A stretch of 12,921 bases of DNA from NCBI GenBank assembly GCA_018969165.1, contig JAGWYX010000026.1, forward strand, positions 1 to 12,921, written 5' to 3'. The notes beneath the pieces are model-generated. The model had not been told where the DNA came from and ran no database searches. It saw nothing but the letters and a program-made list of their open reading frames with translations. Within the stretch, counting starts at the first letter, position 1, and the number at the start of each line of letters is the position of its first letter. Shown here piece after piece: positions 6,988 to 12,921 of this stretch. A program made the position numbers and the translations under genes. The DNA comes from Verrucomicrobiota bacterium. GTDB lineage: Bacteria; Verrucomicrobiota; Verrucomicrobiia; Limisphaerales; JAGWYX01.

Positions 6988-7803
6988 TCATGTCCGGCCG
7001 CGTTGCCGGCGTGCTTCGCAAAAGAAAATCGCGCTGGCGCTGCCGACGTTGAGCGAATCGACCGTCGGCGCGATCGGGATGGCCACTGCCTCGTCGCTCG
7101 CCTCGAGCACGGGCGCGGATAGCCCGTAGCCTTCGCTGCCGAATACCAGGCAGCAATCGCCGGTGAGGTCGGTCTGGAAGATCGTGCGGCGGTCGGTATG
7201 CGGGTGGGCGGCGAGGCACCGGATGCTTTGAGCGCGCAACTCGTGCAGCGTTTCCGCGAGGTTCGAGACCTCGATCACCGGCAGTTGGAAGATGGCGCCC
7301 ATCGAGCTGCGCACCGCCCGGCGCAGGTAAGGGCTGACGGACGTTTCGCCGACCAGGAGGCCGTGCGCGCCGAAGGCGACGGCGTTGCGCACCAGGCCGC
7401 CCAGGTTCTCGGCGCTGGACAAGCCGTCCACGGCGGCGAACAAACGCGGTGCGGCGGTCTGCGCGATCAGCCTGGCCAGGGTCGGCGCTGGCGGAATCCG
7501 CCCGACGGCCAGGACGCCTTGGTACATCGAGAAGCCGGTCAGGTTCTGCATGGCCGCTTTGGGCGCGACGAAGACGGCCATGTCCTCGCGCCGGCGCCGC
7601 AGCAGGGGCTCGAGTTGCTGGAGCCACTCGGGGGTGAGGAGGACCGACACGACCGTGCATTCGCTCTCGAGCAAGCGTTGCGTGACCTTGACGCCCTCAG
7701 CGACAAGGATTCGCTGCTCGCGATGTTCGAGCTGGCGGCGCATTGTGCGATACGGGGCCAACTCCGGCCGGTCCAGAGCATCGATCGGGTGAACGTGCAG
7801 CAT
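6988..7803 (-). CDS. SpoU/TrmH-family RNA 2'-O-ribose methyltransferase
   Basis: Predicted cytosolic SAM-dependent enzyme methylating a ribose 2'-OH in rRNA or tRNA, 271 residues. The three SPOUT knot motifs are clear: motif 1 ENLGGLVRNA (132-141) with the conserved Asn and catalytic Arg139, motif 2 LVFGSEGYGLS (219-229), and motif 3 IPIAPTVDSLNVGSASA (243-259). The N-terminal ~100 residues resemble the substrate-binding extension of RlmB/TrmH-type enzymes (RILVAEGVKVTQRLL). The frame stays open far upstream across the next gene's opposite strand, but homology-like sequence starts at the ATG at 7803-7801, which I take as the start; no Shine-Dalgarno is visible. The exact target (for example 23S G2251 or tRNA G18) cannot be decided from sequence, so no symbol is given. 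It converges on glnA. Confidence 0.9.
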   Translation of the reverse strand: MLHVHPIDALDRPELAPYRTMRRQLEHREQRILVAEGVKVTQRLLESECTVVSVLLTPEWLQQLEPLLRRRREDMAVFVAPKAAMQNLTGFSMYQGVLAVGRIPPAPTLARLIAQTAAPRLFAAVDGLSSAENLGGLVRNAVAFGAHGLLVGETSVSPYLRRAVRSSMGAIFQLPVIEVSNLAETLHELRAQSIRCLAAHPHTDRRTIFQTDLTGDCCLVFGSEGYGLSAPVLEASDEAVAIPIAPTVDSLNVGSASAIFFCEARRQRGRT

Positions 7804-7921
7804 GGTCGCGTTGGCATTGGGGCCCGCTCGAGCCCTTGGGTTCCCAAACCGATCGTGGTCAGGCCGGGATTTCGGCGTCCGTACCGCTTCTGTCGCCCGG
7901 CTCCTCAAGGACGCTCCGCGA

Positions 7922-7981
7922 GAGGCGCGCAAAGGAACGAACGAAGAAATGGAAGAATCGCAATTGAATGAAAAGGATAAA
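7922..7981 (+). repeat. Intergenic dispersed repeat, copy A
   Basis: The segment begins GAGGCGCGC and continues through an A/G-rich stretch including GGAACGAACGAA. It resembles 9859-9921: the first nine bases are identical, then GGAACG and ACGAA blocks recur with a one-base offset, and similarity weakens over the next 30 bases. Both copies are outside genes. It is not a known named element to me. Confidence 0.45.
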
Positions 7982-8025
7982 ATGCGATTGGCGGTGGGCA
8001 AGGGGGGACGGAGAATGAACTTGGA

Positions 8026-8052
8026 AAGCCCGCATTGGCCCAAAGCGGGCTT
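8026..8052 (+). repeat. Near-perfect 27 bp palindrome upstream of the beta-helix gene
   Basis: Arms AAGCCCGC (8026-8033) and GCGGGCTT (8045-8052) are perfectly complementary. Inside them TTGG (8035-8038) and CCAA (8040-8043) also pair around a single C, leaving one A/A mismatch. The right arm ends on the first two bases of the TTGACG -35 hexamer. It may be an operator, or a weak terminator acting on transcripts from either side. Confidence 0.55.
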
Positions 8053-8079
8053 GACGCGCTCGGGTGGGGTTCCTAGGGT
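8051..8079 (+). promoter_or_regulatory. Sigma-70-like promoter for the beta-helix gene
   Basis: TTGACG (8051-8056) matches five of six -35 bases. After an ideal 17-base spacer comes TAGGGT (8074-8079), keeping the key T, A and final T of the -10. A start near 8086 would give a leader of about 20 bases before ATG 8107. The overlap with the palindrome suggests repression. Confidence 0.45.
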
Positions 8080-8106
8080 CGGCGCAGAATCCAAACTCGC
8101 TTGGTT

Positions 8107-9435
8107 ATGCTGCCGAAATGCTTTCTCCTGCTCTTGGTCTCGGGTTTTTGCTTTAGCGCGACGCTGTTGGCCGGGAGCGGGACCCAGCCGGATTTTGCGC
8201 CCAAGGCGGACGAGCAACAACTGCCGCGGGCGATGCGCTCGCGGATGAGGGTGTCGCCCCATATCCGGGTGGGCCGGGCGGACGCGGACATCATCGGCTC
8301 GGACAACCGCGCGTTGCAGGGGGCGATCGATTACGTCGCCGGGCTCGGCGGCGGGGTGGTGGACATCGGGCCGGGCGAATACGAGATGCATGACGCGCTG
8401 CACCTTCGATCCTTTGTGACGGTGCGCGGCACCAAGGGCCGGACGGTGTTGCGCATGGCCAAGGGCGCGTCCTCGGCGCTGGCCATCGACGGGGATTACG
8501 GCGAGGAACAGATTACGGTGGTGAACCCCGACGGATTCGCCGTGGGTTGCGGCGTGACGGTCTGGGACGATCACGCCGGCGGATTTCATCGCACGGTCGG
8601 GCGGATCATCGGGCGGAACGGCAACACATTCGCGATCGACACGCCATTGAACGCCGATTGCATGGTGCACGACCACGCGCTGGCGGCCATCGTTTTTCCG
8701 GTGGTGAGCGGCTGCAACATCCAAGGCGCACGACTCGAGGACGTCATTGTCGAAGGGAACAAGCAGCAGAACGTGCACACGGACGGATGCCGTGCCGCAG
8801 GGATTTACCTCTACCGCGGTTTCGGCACGGTGATCGCGAATTGCGTGGTGCGCGACTACAACGGCGACGGGATCAGTTTCCAGCAATCCAACGACGTGCA
8901 ATTGCTCGGCTGTGTGAGCGAGGACAACGCCACGCTCGGCATCCACCCGGGCAGCGGGTCGCAGCGGGCGGTGGTGCGGGAGTGCGTGGCCCGGCGCAAT
9001 GGCGCGGACGGCCTGTACCTCTGCTGGCGAGTGCGGCACGGGCTGTTCGAGGGAAACCGGCTGGAGGACAACGGGCGCTACGGGATTTCCATCGGCCACA
9101 AGGACAGCGACAACCTGATCGCAGACAACCAAGTGCTGTCCAACCGCGAGGAGGGGGTTTATTTCCGCGAGGAGACGGCGGGGATGGCCGGACACCGGAA
9201 CCGGCTCGAGAAAAATCGGATCGAGAATAATGGCGAGGCGGGCGGCGTGGCTGGCATCCGCGTCCGCGGCCAGACCGCCAATCTGGTCTTCAAAGACAAC
9301 ATCATCCGCGACACCCGGCCCGCGGGCCAACAGCGGCAGACCATCGGTATCCGGATCGAAGCGGACGCCGGCCCGGTTGACCTGGAGGGGAATTCGATCC
9401 AGGCGCAGACGCAGATCGAGGACCAGCGCCGGTAA
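8107..9435 (+). CDS. Secreted right-handed parallel beta-helix protein
   Basis: A 442-residue exported protein. The N-terminus MLPKCFLLLLVSGFCFSATL is a signal peptide with cleavage near LLAGSG; no lipobox cysteine is present. The segment NRALQGAIDYVAGLGGGVVD resembles the start of pectate-lyase-3-type helices. From about residue 199 to 430, parallel beta-helix rungs of roughly 22-25 residues repeat with recurring patterns such as VVRDYNGDGISF, VARRNGADGLYL, RLEDNGRYGISI and RIENNGEAGGVAGI, typical of PbH1/NosD-like carbohydrate-related folds. Such proteins are often polysaccharide lyases, hydrolases or epimerases, but no specific catalytic residue set was recognised, so the activity is unknown. 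An in-frame TTG at 8101 is the only earlier start nearby; ATG 8107 gives the cleaner signal peptide. There is no Shine-Dalgarno. A response regulator gene follows closely. Confidence 0.85.
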   Translation: MLPKCFLLLLVSGFCFSATLLAGSGTQPDFAPKADEQQLPRAMRSRMRVSPHIRVGRADADIIGSDNRALQGAIDYVAGLGGGVVDIGPGEYEMHDALHLRSFVTVRGTKGRTVLRMAKGASSALAIDGDYGEEQITVVNPDGFAVGCGVTVWDDHAGGFHRTVGRIIGRNGNTFAIDTPLNADCMVHDHALAAIVFPVVSGCNIQGARLEDVIVEGNKQQNVHTDGCRAAGIYLYRGFGTVIANCVVRDYNGDGISFQQSNDVQLLGCVSEDNATLGIHPGSGSQRAVVRECVARRNGADGLYLCWRVRHGLFEGNRLEDNGRYGISIGHKDSDNLIADNQVLSNREEGVYFREETAGMAGHRNRLEKNRIENNGEAGGVAGIRVRGQTANLVFKDNIIRDTRPAGQQRQTIGIRIEADAGPVDLEGNSIQAQTQIEDQRR

Positions 9436-9480
9436 AAGGTCTTTACACGGGGGGAATTTCAGGGCAAAACCGTGCGCGGA

Positions 9481-9849
9481 ATGGCGAGGGTATTAATCAT
9501 TGACGACAACGCCGAGACGCGCGGCTTTATCAGTCTTTGTTTAAGGCGGGCGGGTTTTGAAGTGCTCGAGGCCGCCAGCGGCGCCGAGGGGATCGCCCTC
9601 TACCACGAAACTCCGGCCGACGCGCTGGTGATCGACGTGTTGATGCCGGAAAAAGGCGGCTTGGAAACCATGATGGAACTCCGCGGTGAGTTTCCTCGGC
9701 TCAAGGTCATCGCCATCTCGGGCGGGTTCAGAAAGTCCACCGACGCCGATTTGTCCTTGGCCCGAACACTGGAAGTGGACCGGACCCTGGCCAAACCCTT
9801 CGCGCCCGAAGACCTGATTGCCCGGATCAAGGAAGTTCTGGCGGTTTGA
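9481..9849 (+). CDS. CheY-like single-domain response regulator
   Basis: A 122-residue receiver domain with no output domain, expected to be phosphorylated by a histidine kinase not in this window. Acidic pair Asp8-Asp9 (VLIIDDN), phospho-acceptor Asp52 (LVIDVLMP), switch Ser80 (AISGG) and Lys105 (AKPF) are all present, so it should be phosphorylatable. The residue three before the Lys, usually aromatic in CheY, is Thr102. ATG 9481 gives the standard N-terminus MARVLIIDDN. A GTG at 9472 with AGGG at 9461-9464 seven bases upstream is a reasonable alternative adding three residues. It starts 45 bases after the beta-helix stop with no terminator seen, so cotranscription is possible. Its role, such as phosphorelay or diffusible output, cannot be inferred. 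Confidence 0.9.
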   Translation: MARVLIIDDNAETRGFISLCLRRAGFEVLEAASGAEGIALYHETPADALVIDVLMPEKGGLETMMELRGEFPRLKVIAISGGFRKSTDADLSLARTLEVDRTLAKPFAPEDLIARIKEVLAV

Positions 9850-9858
9850 AGGCTGAGC

Positions 9859-9921
9859 GAGGCGCGCGGAGGGAACGGACGAACGAATAGAGTGTCGAAG
9901 ATGCATGACAAAGGTGACTTG
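9859..9921 (+). repeat. Intergenic dispersed repeat, copy B
   Basis: Starts with the same GAGGCGCGC nonamer as copy A at 7922 and continues with GGAACGGACGAACGAA. The nonamer recurs again at 9928-9936, just before the end of the oxidoreductase gene. The octamer GTGTCGAA within it (9893-9900) also occurs at 3163-3170 in another intergenic gap. The 98 bp gap contains no gene. Confidence 0.45.
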
Positions 9922-9947
9922 AGGTCTGAGGCGCGCCGCGCGAGGTG

Positions 9948-10940
9948 TCACGGTTTGAGAACGATTTTTCCGCTGAGCGTTCCGGCGCCGCCGATGGTGT
10001 TTTCCTCCTGCAACCGATGAGCGGCAGCCGTTTCCGCCAGCGGCATTACGCGGTCGATGTGCGCCCGCAGTTTGCCCCGGGCCAACCAGCGGTTGATGTC
10101 CGCCGCGCACCGCCGTTGTTCTGCGGGCGGGGCCAGGAACATCACGAAGCCGTGCAAGGAACAGCCCTTGACATAGAACGGGCCCACCGGGAAGGGCGGG
10201 CGCGCTTCGCGTCCAGCCATCACGATCATCCGGCCCTGGGCGCCGAGCAAGGCGACGGCTCGGTCAAAATCCGGGTCGCGCCGAGTCTCCCACCAGACGT
10301 TGACACCGGCCGGGGCGGCCCTTTTGGTTTCGGCCTCGATGTTGTGGGTTTTGTAATTCAGCGCGACGTCGGCCCCGAGCTTGCGGCAGAACTCGACTTT
10401 TTGATCGGTGCCGGCGGTGGCGAGCACGCGCGCACCGAGGGCTTTGGCCATTTGGATCACGGTCGAACCGACGCCGCCGGCGCCGCCGTTGACAAAGATC
10501 GTTTCGCCTTGGCGCACTTTGGCCGCGCGCACCAGGCCGAGATGGGCGGTGATGCCGACCAGCGCGATGGCTGCCGCTTGTTCGTCCGGCACCTCCGGCG
10601 GTGTCGGATAAAGCCAATGCTCGTCCACGGCCGCGAATTCGGAAAACGTCCCCTGGCGTCCCAGCAGTCCCTGGTTGCTCCCCCAGACGCGGTCGCCGGG
10701 GCGAAACTGTTTGGCGGCCGGGCCGACGGCTTCGACGACACCGGCCAGGTCGCAGCCCACGACAAAAGGTTTCGGCAGGTCCATCTTCACCAGGCCGGCG
10801 CGGATATACGTGTCAATCGGGTTGAGAGCGACGGCCCCGACCTTCACCAACACCTGCGCGCCGCTCAGGTGGGGGGTCGGCAGGTCGCGGTAGCGGATGT
10901 TTTCCGGTGGTCCCGGTTGGTCGATGCAAGCGGCTTTCAT
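9948..10940 (-). CDS. qor: NADPH:quinone oxidoreductase-like zinc-independent MDR enzyme
   Basis: Medium-chain dehydrogenase/reductase of 330 residues, the normal length for the quinone oxidoreductase (zeta-crystallin) branch. The catalytic GroES-like part has ALNPIDTYIRAG (38-49) and VVGCDLAGVVEAVG (60-73). The Rossmann fold carries the NADPH-binding glycine motif NGGAGGVGST (151-160), followed by VIQMAKALGARV. The cysteine/histidine zinc ligands of alcohol dehydrogenases are absent, as expected for this branch. It probably reduces quinones or enones with NADPH in the cytosol; the real substrate is unknown and the symbol is by family resemblance. ATG is at 10940-10938; there is no Shine-Dalgarno. 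A promoter-like pair 15-45 bases upstream suggests a very short leader. It is transcribed divergently from the CBM9-like gene. Confidence 0.9.
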   Translation of the reverse strand: MKAACIDQPGPPENIRYRDLPTPHLSGAQVLVKVGAVALNPIDTYIRAGLVKMDLPKPFVVGCDLAGVVEAVGPAAKQFRPGDRVWGSNQGLLGRQGTFSEFAAVDEHWLYPTPPEVPDEQAAAIALVGITAHLGLVRAAKVRQGETIFVNGGAGGVGSTVIQMAKALGARVLATAGTDQKVEFCRKLGADVALNYKTHNIEAETKRAAPAGVNVWWETRRDPDFDRAVALLGAQGRMIVMAGREARPPFPVGPFYVKGCSLHGFVMFLAPPAEQRRCAADINRWLARGKLRAHIDRVMPLAETAAAHRLQEENTIGGAGTLSGKIVLKP

Positions 10941-10955
10941 CGTTCGAATTGTTGC

Positions 10956-10983
10956 ATTGTGAAACTTGCTGGCATCAAGTCAA
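10956..10983 (-). promoter_or_regulatory. Sigma-70-like promoter for the oxidoreductase gene
   Basis: On the minus strand TTGACT (10983-10978) matches five of six -35 bases. After 16 bases CACAAT (10961-10956) matches four of six -10 bases. Transcription would begin near 10949, only about ten bases before the ATG, which has no Shine-Dalgarno. Confidence 0.45.
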
Positions 10984-11027
10984 GTGAGAGTCCTTGAACC
11001 TTGAAACTCGCTGTCATCAGGTCAAGT
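10960..11027. repeat. Imperfect 26 bp direct repeat, two copies
   Basis: Copies at 10960-10985 and 11002-11027 are identical at 23 of 26 positions and start 42 bases apart, about four helical turns. Copy 1 covers the -35 and spacer of the leftward promoter; copy 2 has the corresponding TTGACC on the minus strand and overlaps the putative TTG start of the rightward gene. It looks like a local duplication of promoter DNA or a pair of regulator sites. Confidence 0.7.
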
Positions 11028-12230
11028 TCTGGCGTCTCTTTGGTTGCCTGCCTTTTCCGCCTCAAGCACTCGAGCATTCCGTTCGCGGCTTGCGCGGCGG
11101 GCCCGGGCCTGGCCGGACGAGCGCGGCGAACGCGGCGGATCATCCGCTGGCAGGTCCTGATCGCGTCGGTCGCCGTCGGCGCGGGTTGCCTTGGCTTTGG
11201 GGTGTCAGCGGCCAATTTCCTCGAGGATTGGGCTCGCATGGCGCCACGGAAACCACGCGGCTACGTCTGTTACCAGGCCGCCGGGCCGATCCAGATCGAC
11301 GGCCGGCTGGACGAGCCCGCGTGGCAGCGGGCGCCGTGGACGGAGGATTTCGCCGACATCGAAGGGCCGATCAAACCGCGGCCACGCTTCCGCACTCGGG
11401 CCAAGATGCTGTGGGATGAGGAGAATTTCTACGTCGCCGCCGAGTTGGAGGAACCGCACGTCTGGGGCACCCAGACGCAGCACGACTCGGTGATTTTTCG
11501 CGACAACGACTTCGAGGTGTTCATCGATCCCAACGGTGACAATCACGAGTATTACGAATTCGAAATGAACGCCCTGAACACCACGTGGGATCTCCTGCTC
11601 AAAAAGCCTTACAAGGACGGCGGCTCGGCCATCAATGAATGGGAGATTCGCGGCCTGCGCACGGCGGTGCGGGTGCGCGGCACTTTGAACAATCCCGACG
11701 ACGTGGATCGCGGTTGGACTGTCGAGATCGCTTTTCCCTGGAAGGCCCTGGCCGAATATGCGCATCGACCCGCGCCGCCGCTGGAGGGGGACCAGTGGCG
11801 CGTCGATTTTTCCAGGGTCGAATGGCCAATCAACGTCACCCAGGGCCGCTACGAGAAAATACCCGGACGCCGCGAGGACAATTGGGTCTGGTCCCCGACG
11901 GGCATCGTGGACATGCACCGGCCCGAGCGCTGGGGCTACGTGCAGTTCAGCCGTCGCCCCCCGCCGGTCAGATTCCGGCCGGACCCGACCGGTCCGGCGC
12001 GTGATCTGCTGCAGGAGATTTATTACGCCGAGCGCGACTTTCAACAACGGCGCGGGCGCTGGGCCGCGTCGCTGGCGGAGCTGGGACTGCGGTTACCCGC
12101 TTTACCGCCGTCCGTCCGTTCGGTCGGGGTCGCGTCCACGGAAAACGGATTTGCCGCCAGCGCCGACTTGAACCTCGCTCGTCCGCGTCATCTGCACATC
12201 CGGCAGGATTCGCTGGTTTGGAGCGACTGA
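11001..12230 (+). CDS. Exported carbohydrate-binding family 9-like (CBM9/DOMON-type) protein
   Basis: Up to 409 residues from TTG 11001. The central domain (about 90-320) has the family pattern: GPIQIDGRLDEPAWQRA, then AKMLWDEENFYVAAELEEP, then DNDFEVFIDPNGDNHEYYEF with the paired acidic and aromatic residues, ending with WGYVQFS. Such domains occur in secreted sugar-binding or degradative proteins. A basic stretch RRTRRIIRW and hydrophobic VLIASVAVGAGCLGFGV with VSA cleavage (about residues 46-73) look like a signal peptide, preceded by an unusually long N-terminus. No in-frame ATG precedes the signal; the next is 11238, beyond it. TTG 11001 has only a weak GAGAG (10986-10990), so the true start is uncertain. 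The C-terminal 70 or so residues (YYAERDFQQRRGRWAASLAE) form an extra conserved-looking segment of unknown role. No catalytic residues are identifiable. Confidence 0.8.
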   Translation: MKLAVIRSSSGVSLVACLFRLKHSSIPFAACAAGPGLAGRARRTRRIIRWQVLIASVAVGAGCLGFGVSAANFLEDWARMAPRKPRGYVCYQAAGPIQIDGRLDEPAWQRAPWTEDFADIEGPIKPRPRFRTRAKMLWDEENFYVAAELEEPHVWGTQTQHDSVIFRDNDFEVFIDPNGDNHEYYEFEMNALNTTWDLLLKKPYKDGGSAINEWEIRGLRTAVRVRGTLNNPDDVDRGWTVEIAFPWKALAEYAHRPAPPLEGDQWRVDFSRVEWPINVTQGRYEKIPGRREDNWVWSPTGIVDMHRPERWGYVQFSRRPPPVRFRPDPTGPARDLLQEIYYAERDFQQRRGRWAASLAELGLRLPALPPSVRSVGVASTENGFAASADLNLARPRHLHIRQDSLVWSD

Positions 12231-12269
12231 CTGGCGGGCGGCCGAACTGGACCGGCGTGGTTCCAGGGT

Positions 12270-12921
12270 TCAAGGACTCGGGAGCCGGCGAATCCAGAGA
12301 TTGCGGAAGCGATCCGGATTGCCATGGTCCTGCAACATCAGCGGGCCGGTAGGGGCGACGCCCCGGAACTGGGCGGCCGTGGTCGGGTCCCCGGCCACGG
12401 GGATGTGATCCTGGACGAGCACGCCGTTCTGCAGCACGGTGAACGAGCCCGGCCGGACCGTGCCGTCGGCCGCGGTTCGCGGCGGATGAAAAATGATGTC
12501 GTAGGTCTGCCATTCCCCGGGTTTGCGGCAGCAGTTGACCAGGGGCGCGTTGTGGCCGTAGAAGGCGCCGGCCTGGCCGTTGAAATAGGTTTTGTTATTG
12601 TAGGAATCCAGGACCTGGATTTCATAGCGGCCCTGGAGGTAAACCCCGCTATTCCCGCGGCCCTGGCCTTCGCCCTTGACCTCGGCCGGGGTCGCCCATT
12701 CGACGTGCACCTGCACATCGCCGAACTGCTCCTTGGTGATGATATTGCCGGTGCCCGGTTTGACGGTCAACACGCCGTCGGCGATCTCCCATTTGGGCTC
12801 TCCGTGCTTGAGCGTTTCCCATTGCGCGAGATCTTTGCCATCGAACAGCACGATGGCGTCCGAGGGAGGCGGGCCGGGATCGATGACCGGCGGTTCCTGG
12901 TCGGCGGCGGCCAGGCGGGCG
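12270..12921 (-). CDS. DUF1080 / 3-keto-disaccharide hydrolase-like protein, 3' part
   Basis: About 216 residues are visible and the frame stays open to the right edge, so the start is outside the window. The domain begins IVLFDGKDLAQW and continues with WEIADGVLTVKPGTGNI, NSGVYLQGRYEIQVLDSYNN, GEWQTYDIIFHPPR and the C-terminal GPLMLQDHGNPDRFRNLWIR, the diagnostic DUF1080 (PF06439) pattern of a concanavalin-like beta-sandwich. Members are abundant in Verrucomicrobiota and Planctomycetota; some cleave 3-keto-glycosides, though most are uncharacterised. A GTG at 12851 is not the real start: upstream codons read a proline-rich linker (EPPVIDPGPPPSD), implying an N-terminal signal or further domain beyond the edge. 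It converges on the CBM9-like gene with 39 bases between stops and no convincing terminator. Confidence 0.92.
   Translation of the reverse strand, partial: ARLAAADQEPPVIDPGPPPSDAIVLFDGKDLAQWETLKHGEPKWEIADGVLTVKPGTGNIITKEQFGDVQVHVEWATPAEVKGEGQGRGNSGVYLQGRYEIQVLDSYNNKTYFNGQAGAFYGHNAPLVNCCRKPGEWQTYDIIFHPPRTAADGTVRPGSFTVLQNGVLVQDHIPVAGDPTTAAQFRGVAPTGPLMLQDHGNPDRFRNLWIRRLPSP

Larger units (their letters stand above)
7804..8106. other. Divergent intergenic region between methyltransferase and beta-helix genes
   Basis: This 303-base stretch has no convincing gene. It holds a dispersed repeat copy (7922-7981), a near-perfect palindrome (8026-8052) and a sigma-70-like promoter for the rightward gene. 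No clear leftward promoter for the methyltransferase was found. Confidence 0.6.

Noticed and set aside
7949..8091. Small open frame starting at ATG 7949 in the divergent gap
   Set aside because: It runs through the dispersed repeat, the palindrome and the promoter, and shows no protein-like conservation signals.
7804..9330. Long open extension of the methyltransferase frame upstream, antisense to the beta-helix gene
   Set aside because: The extension has no recognisable domain, is rich in His/Arg/Pro as expected for the antisense of GC-rich coding DNA, and the SPOUT protein starts naturally at 7803.
9945..10997. Plus-strand 350-codon open frame opposite the oxidoreductase
   Set aside because: The minus strand encodes a full-length MDR enzyme with its NADPH motif; the plus frame shows no family features.
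12247..12266. Possible terminator between the CBM9-like and DUF1080 genes
   Set aside because: Only a five-pair stem (CTGGA/TCCAG) with no T-run on either strand.

Overview
This 12.9 kb, GC-rich window looks like chromosomal DNA from a free-living Gram-negative bacterium, most likely a Verrucomicrobiota member of the Pedosphaera/Limisphaera type. That placement is an inference from gene content: an APC permease fused to a universal-stress domain, a secreted CBM9-like protein, a DUF1080 (3-keto-disaccharide hydrolase-like) protein, a secreted beta-helix protein, and several genes lacking Shine-Dalgarno sequences. No rRNA, tRNA, CRISPR array, transposase or phage gene was seen.

Layout. Positions 1-1133 hold the 3' part of ftsH (AAA+/M41 membrane protease). 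Positions 1303-3117 hold an APC-type permease with a C-terminal UspA domain. Positions 3118-3401 are a regulatory region with an AT-rich stretch, phased direct repeats, an inverted repeat and a very good sigma-54 -24/-12 element. It leads into a nitrogen-assimilation cluster: PII protein (3402-3740), ammonium channel amtB (3815-5374) and type I glutamine synthetase glnA (5494-6906), closed by a strong hairpin terminator (6944-6977). A SpoU-family RNA methyltransferase converges on the minus strand (6988-7803).

A 303 bp divergent intergenic region (7804-8106) carries a dispersed repeat, a 27 bp near-perfect palindrome and a sigma-70-like promoter for a secreted right-handed beta-helix protein (8107-9435). 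A CheY-like single-domain response regulator (9481-9849) follows. After an intergenic repeat comes a minus-strand NADPH:quinone oxidoreductase-like gene (9948-10940). Its upstream region contains an imperfect 26 bp direct repeat that appears to duplicate promoter elements. The window ends with a secreted CBM9-like protein (11001-12230) and, convergent to it, the 3' part of a DUF1080 protein running off the right edge (12270-12921).

How the genes fit together. The PII, AmtB and GlnA proteins form a classical module: ammonium is sensed and gated by PII on AmtB and then fixed by GlnA. The sigma-54 element suggests NtrC-type nitrogen-limitation control. The permease-USP gene just upstream may be functionally linked, but has its own spacing and Shine-Dalgarno sequence. 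The right half mixes secreted carbohydrate-associated proteins with housekeeping genes. I see no defence system, mobile element or clearly new multi-gene system. The most interesting points are the promoter architectures and the permease-USP fusion.
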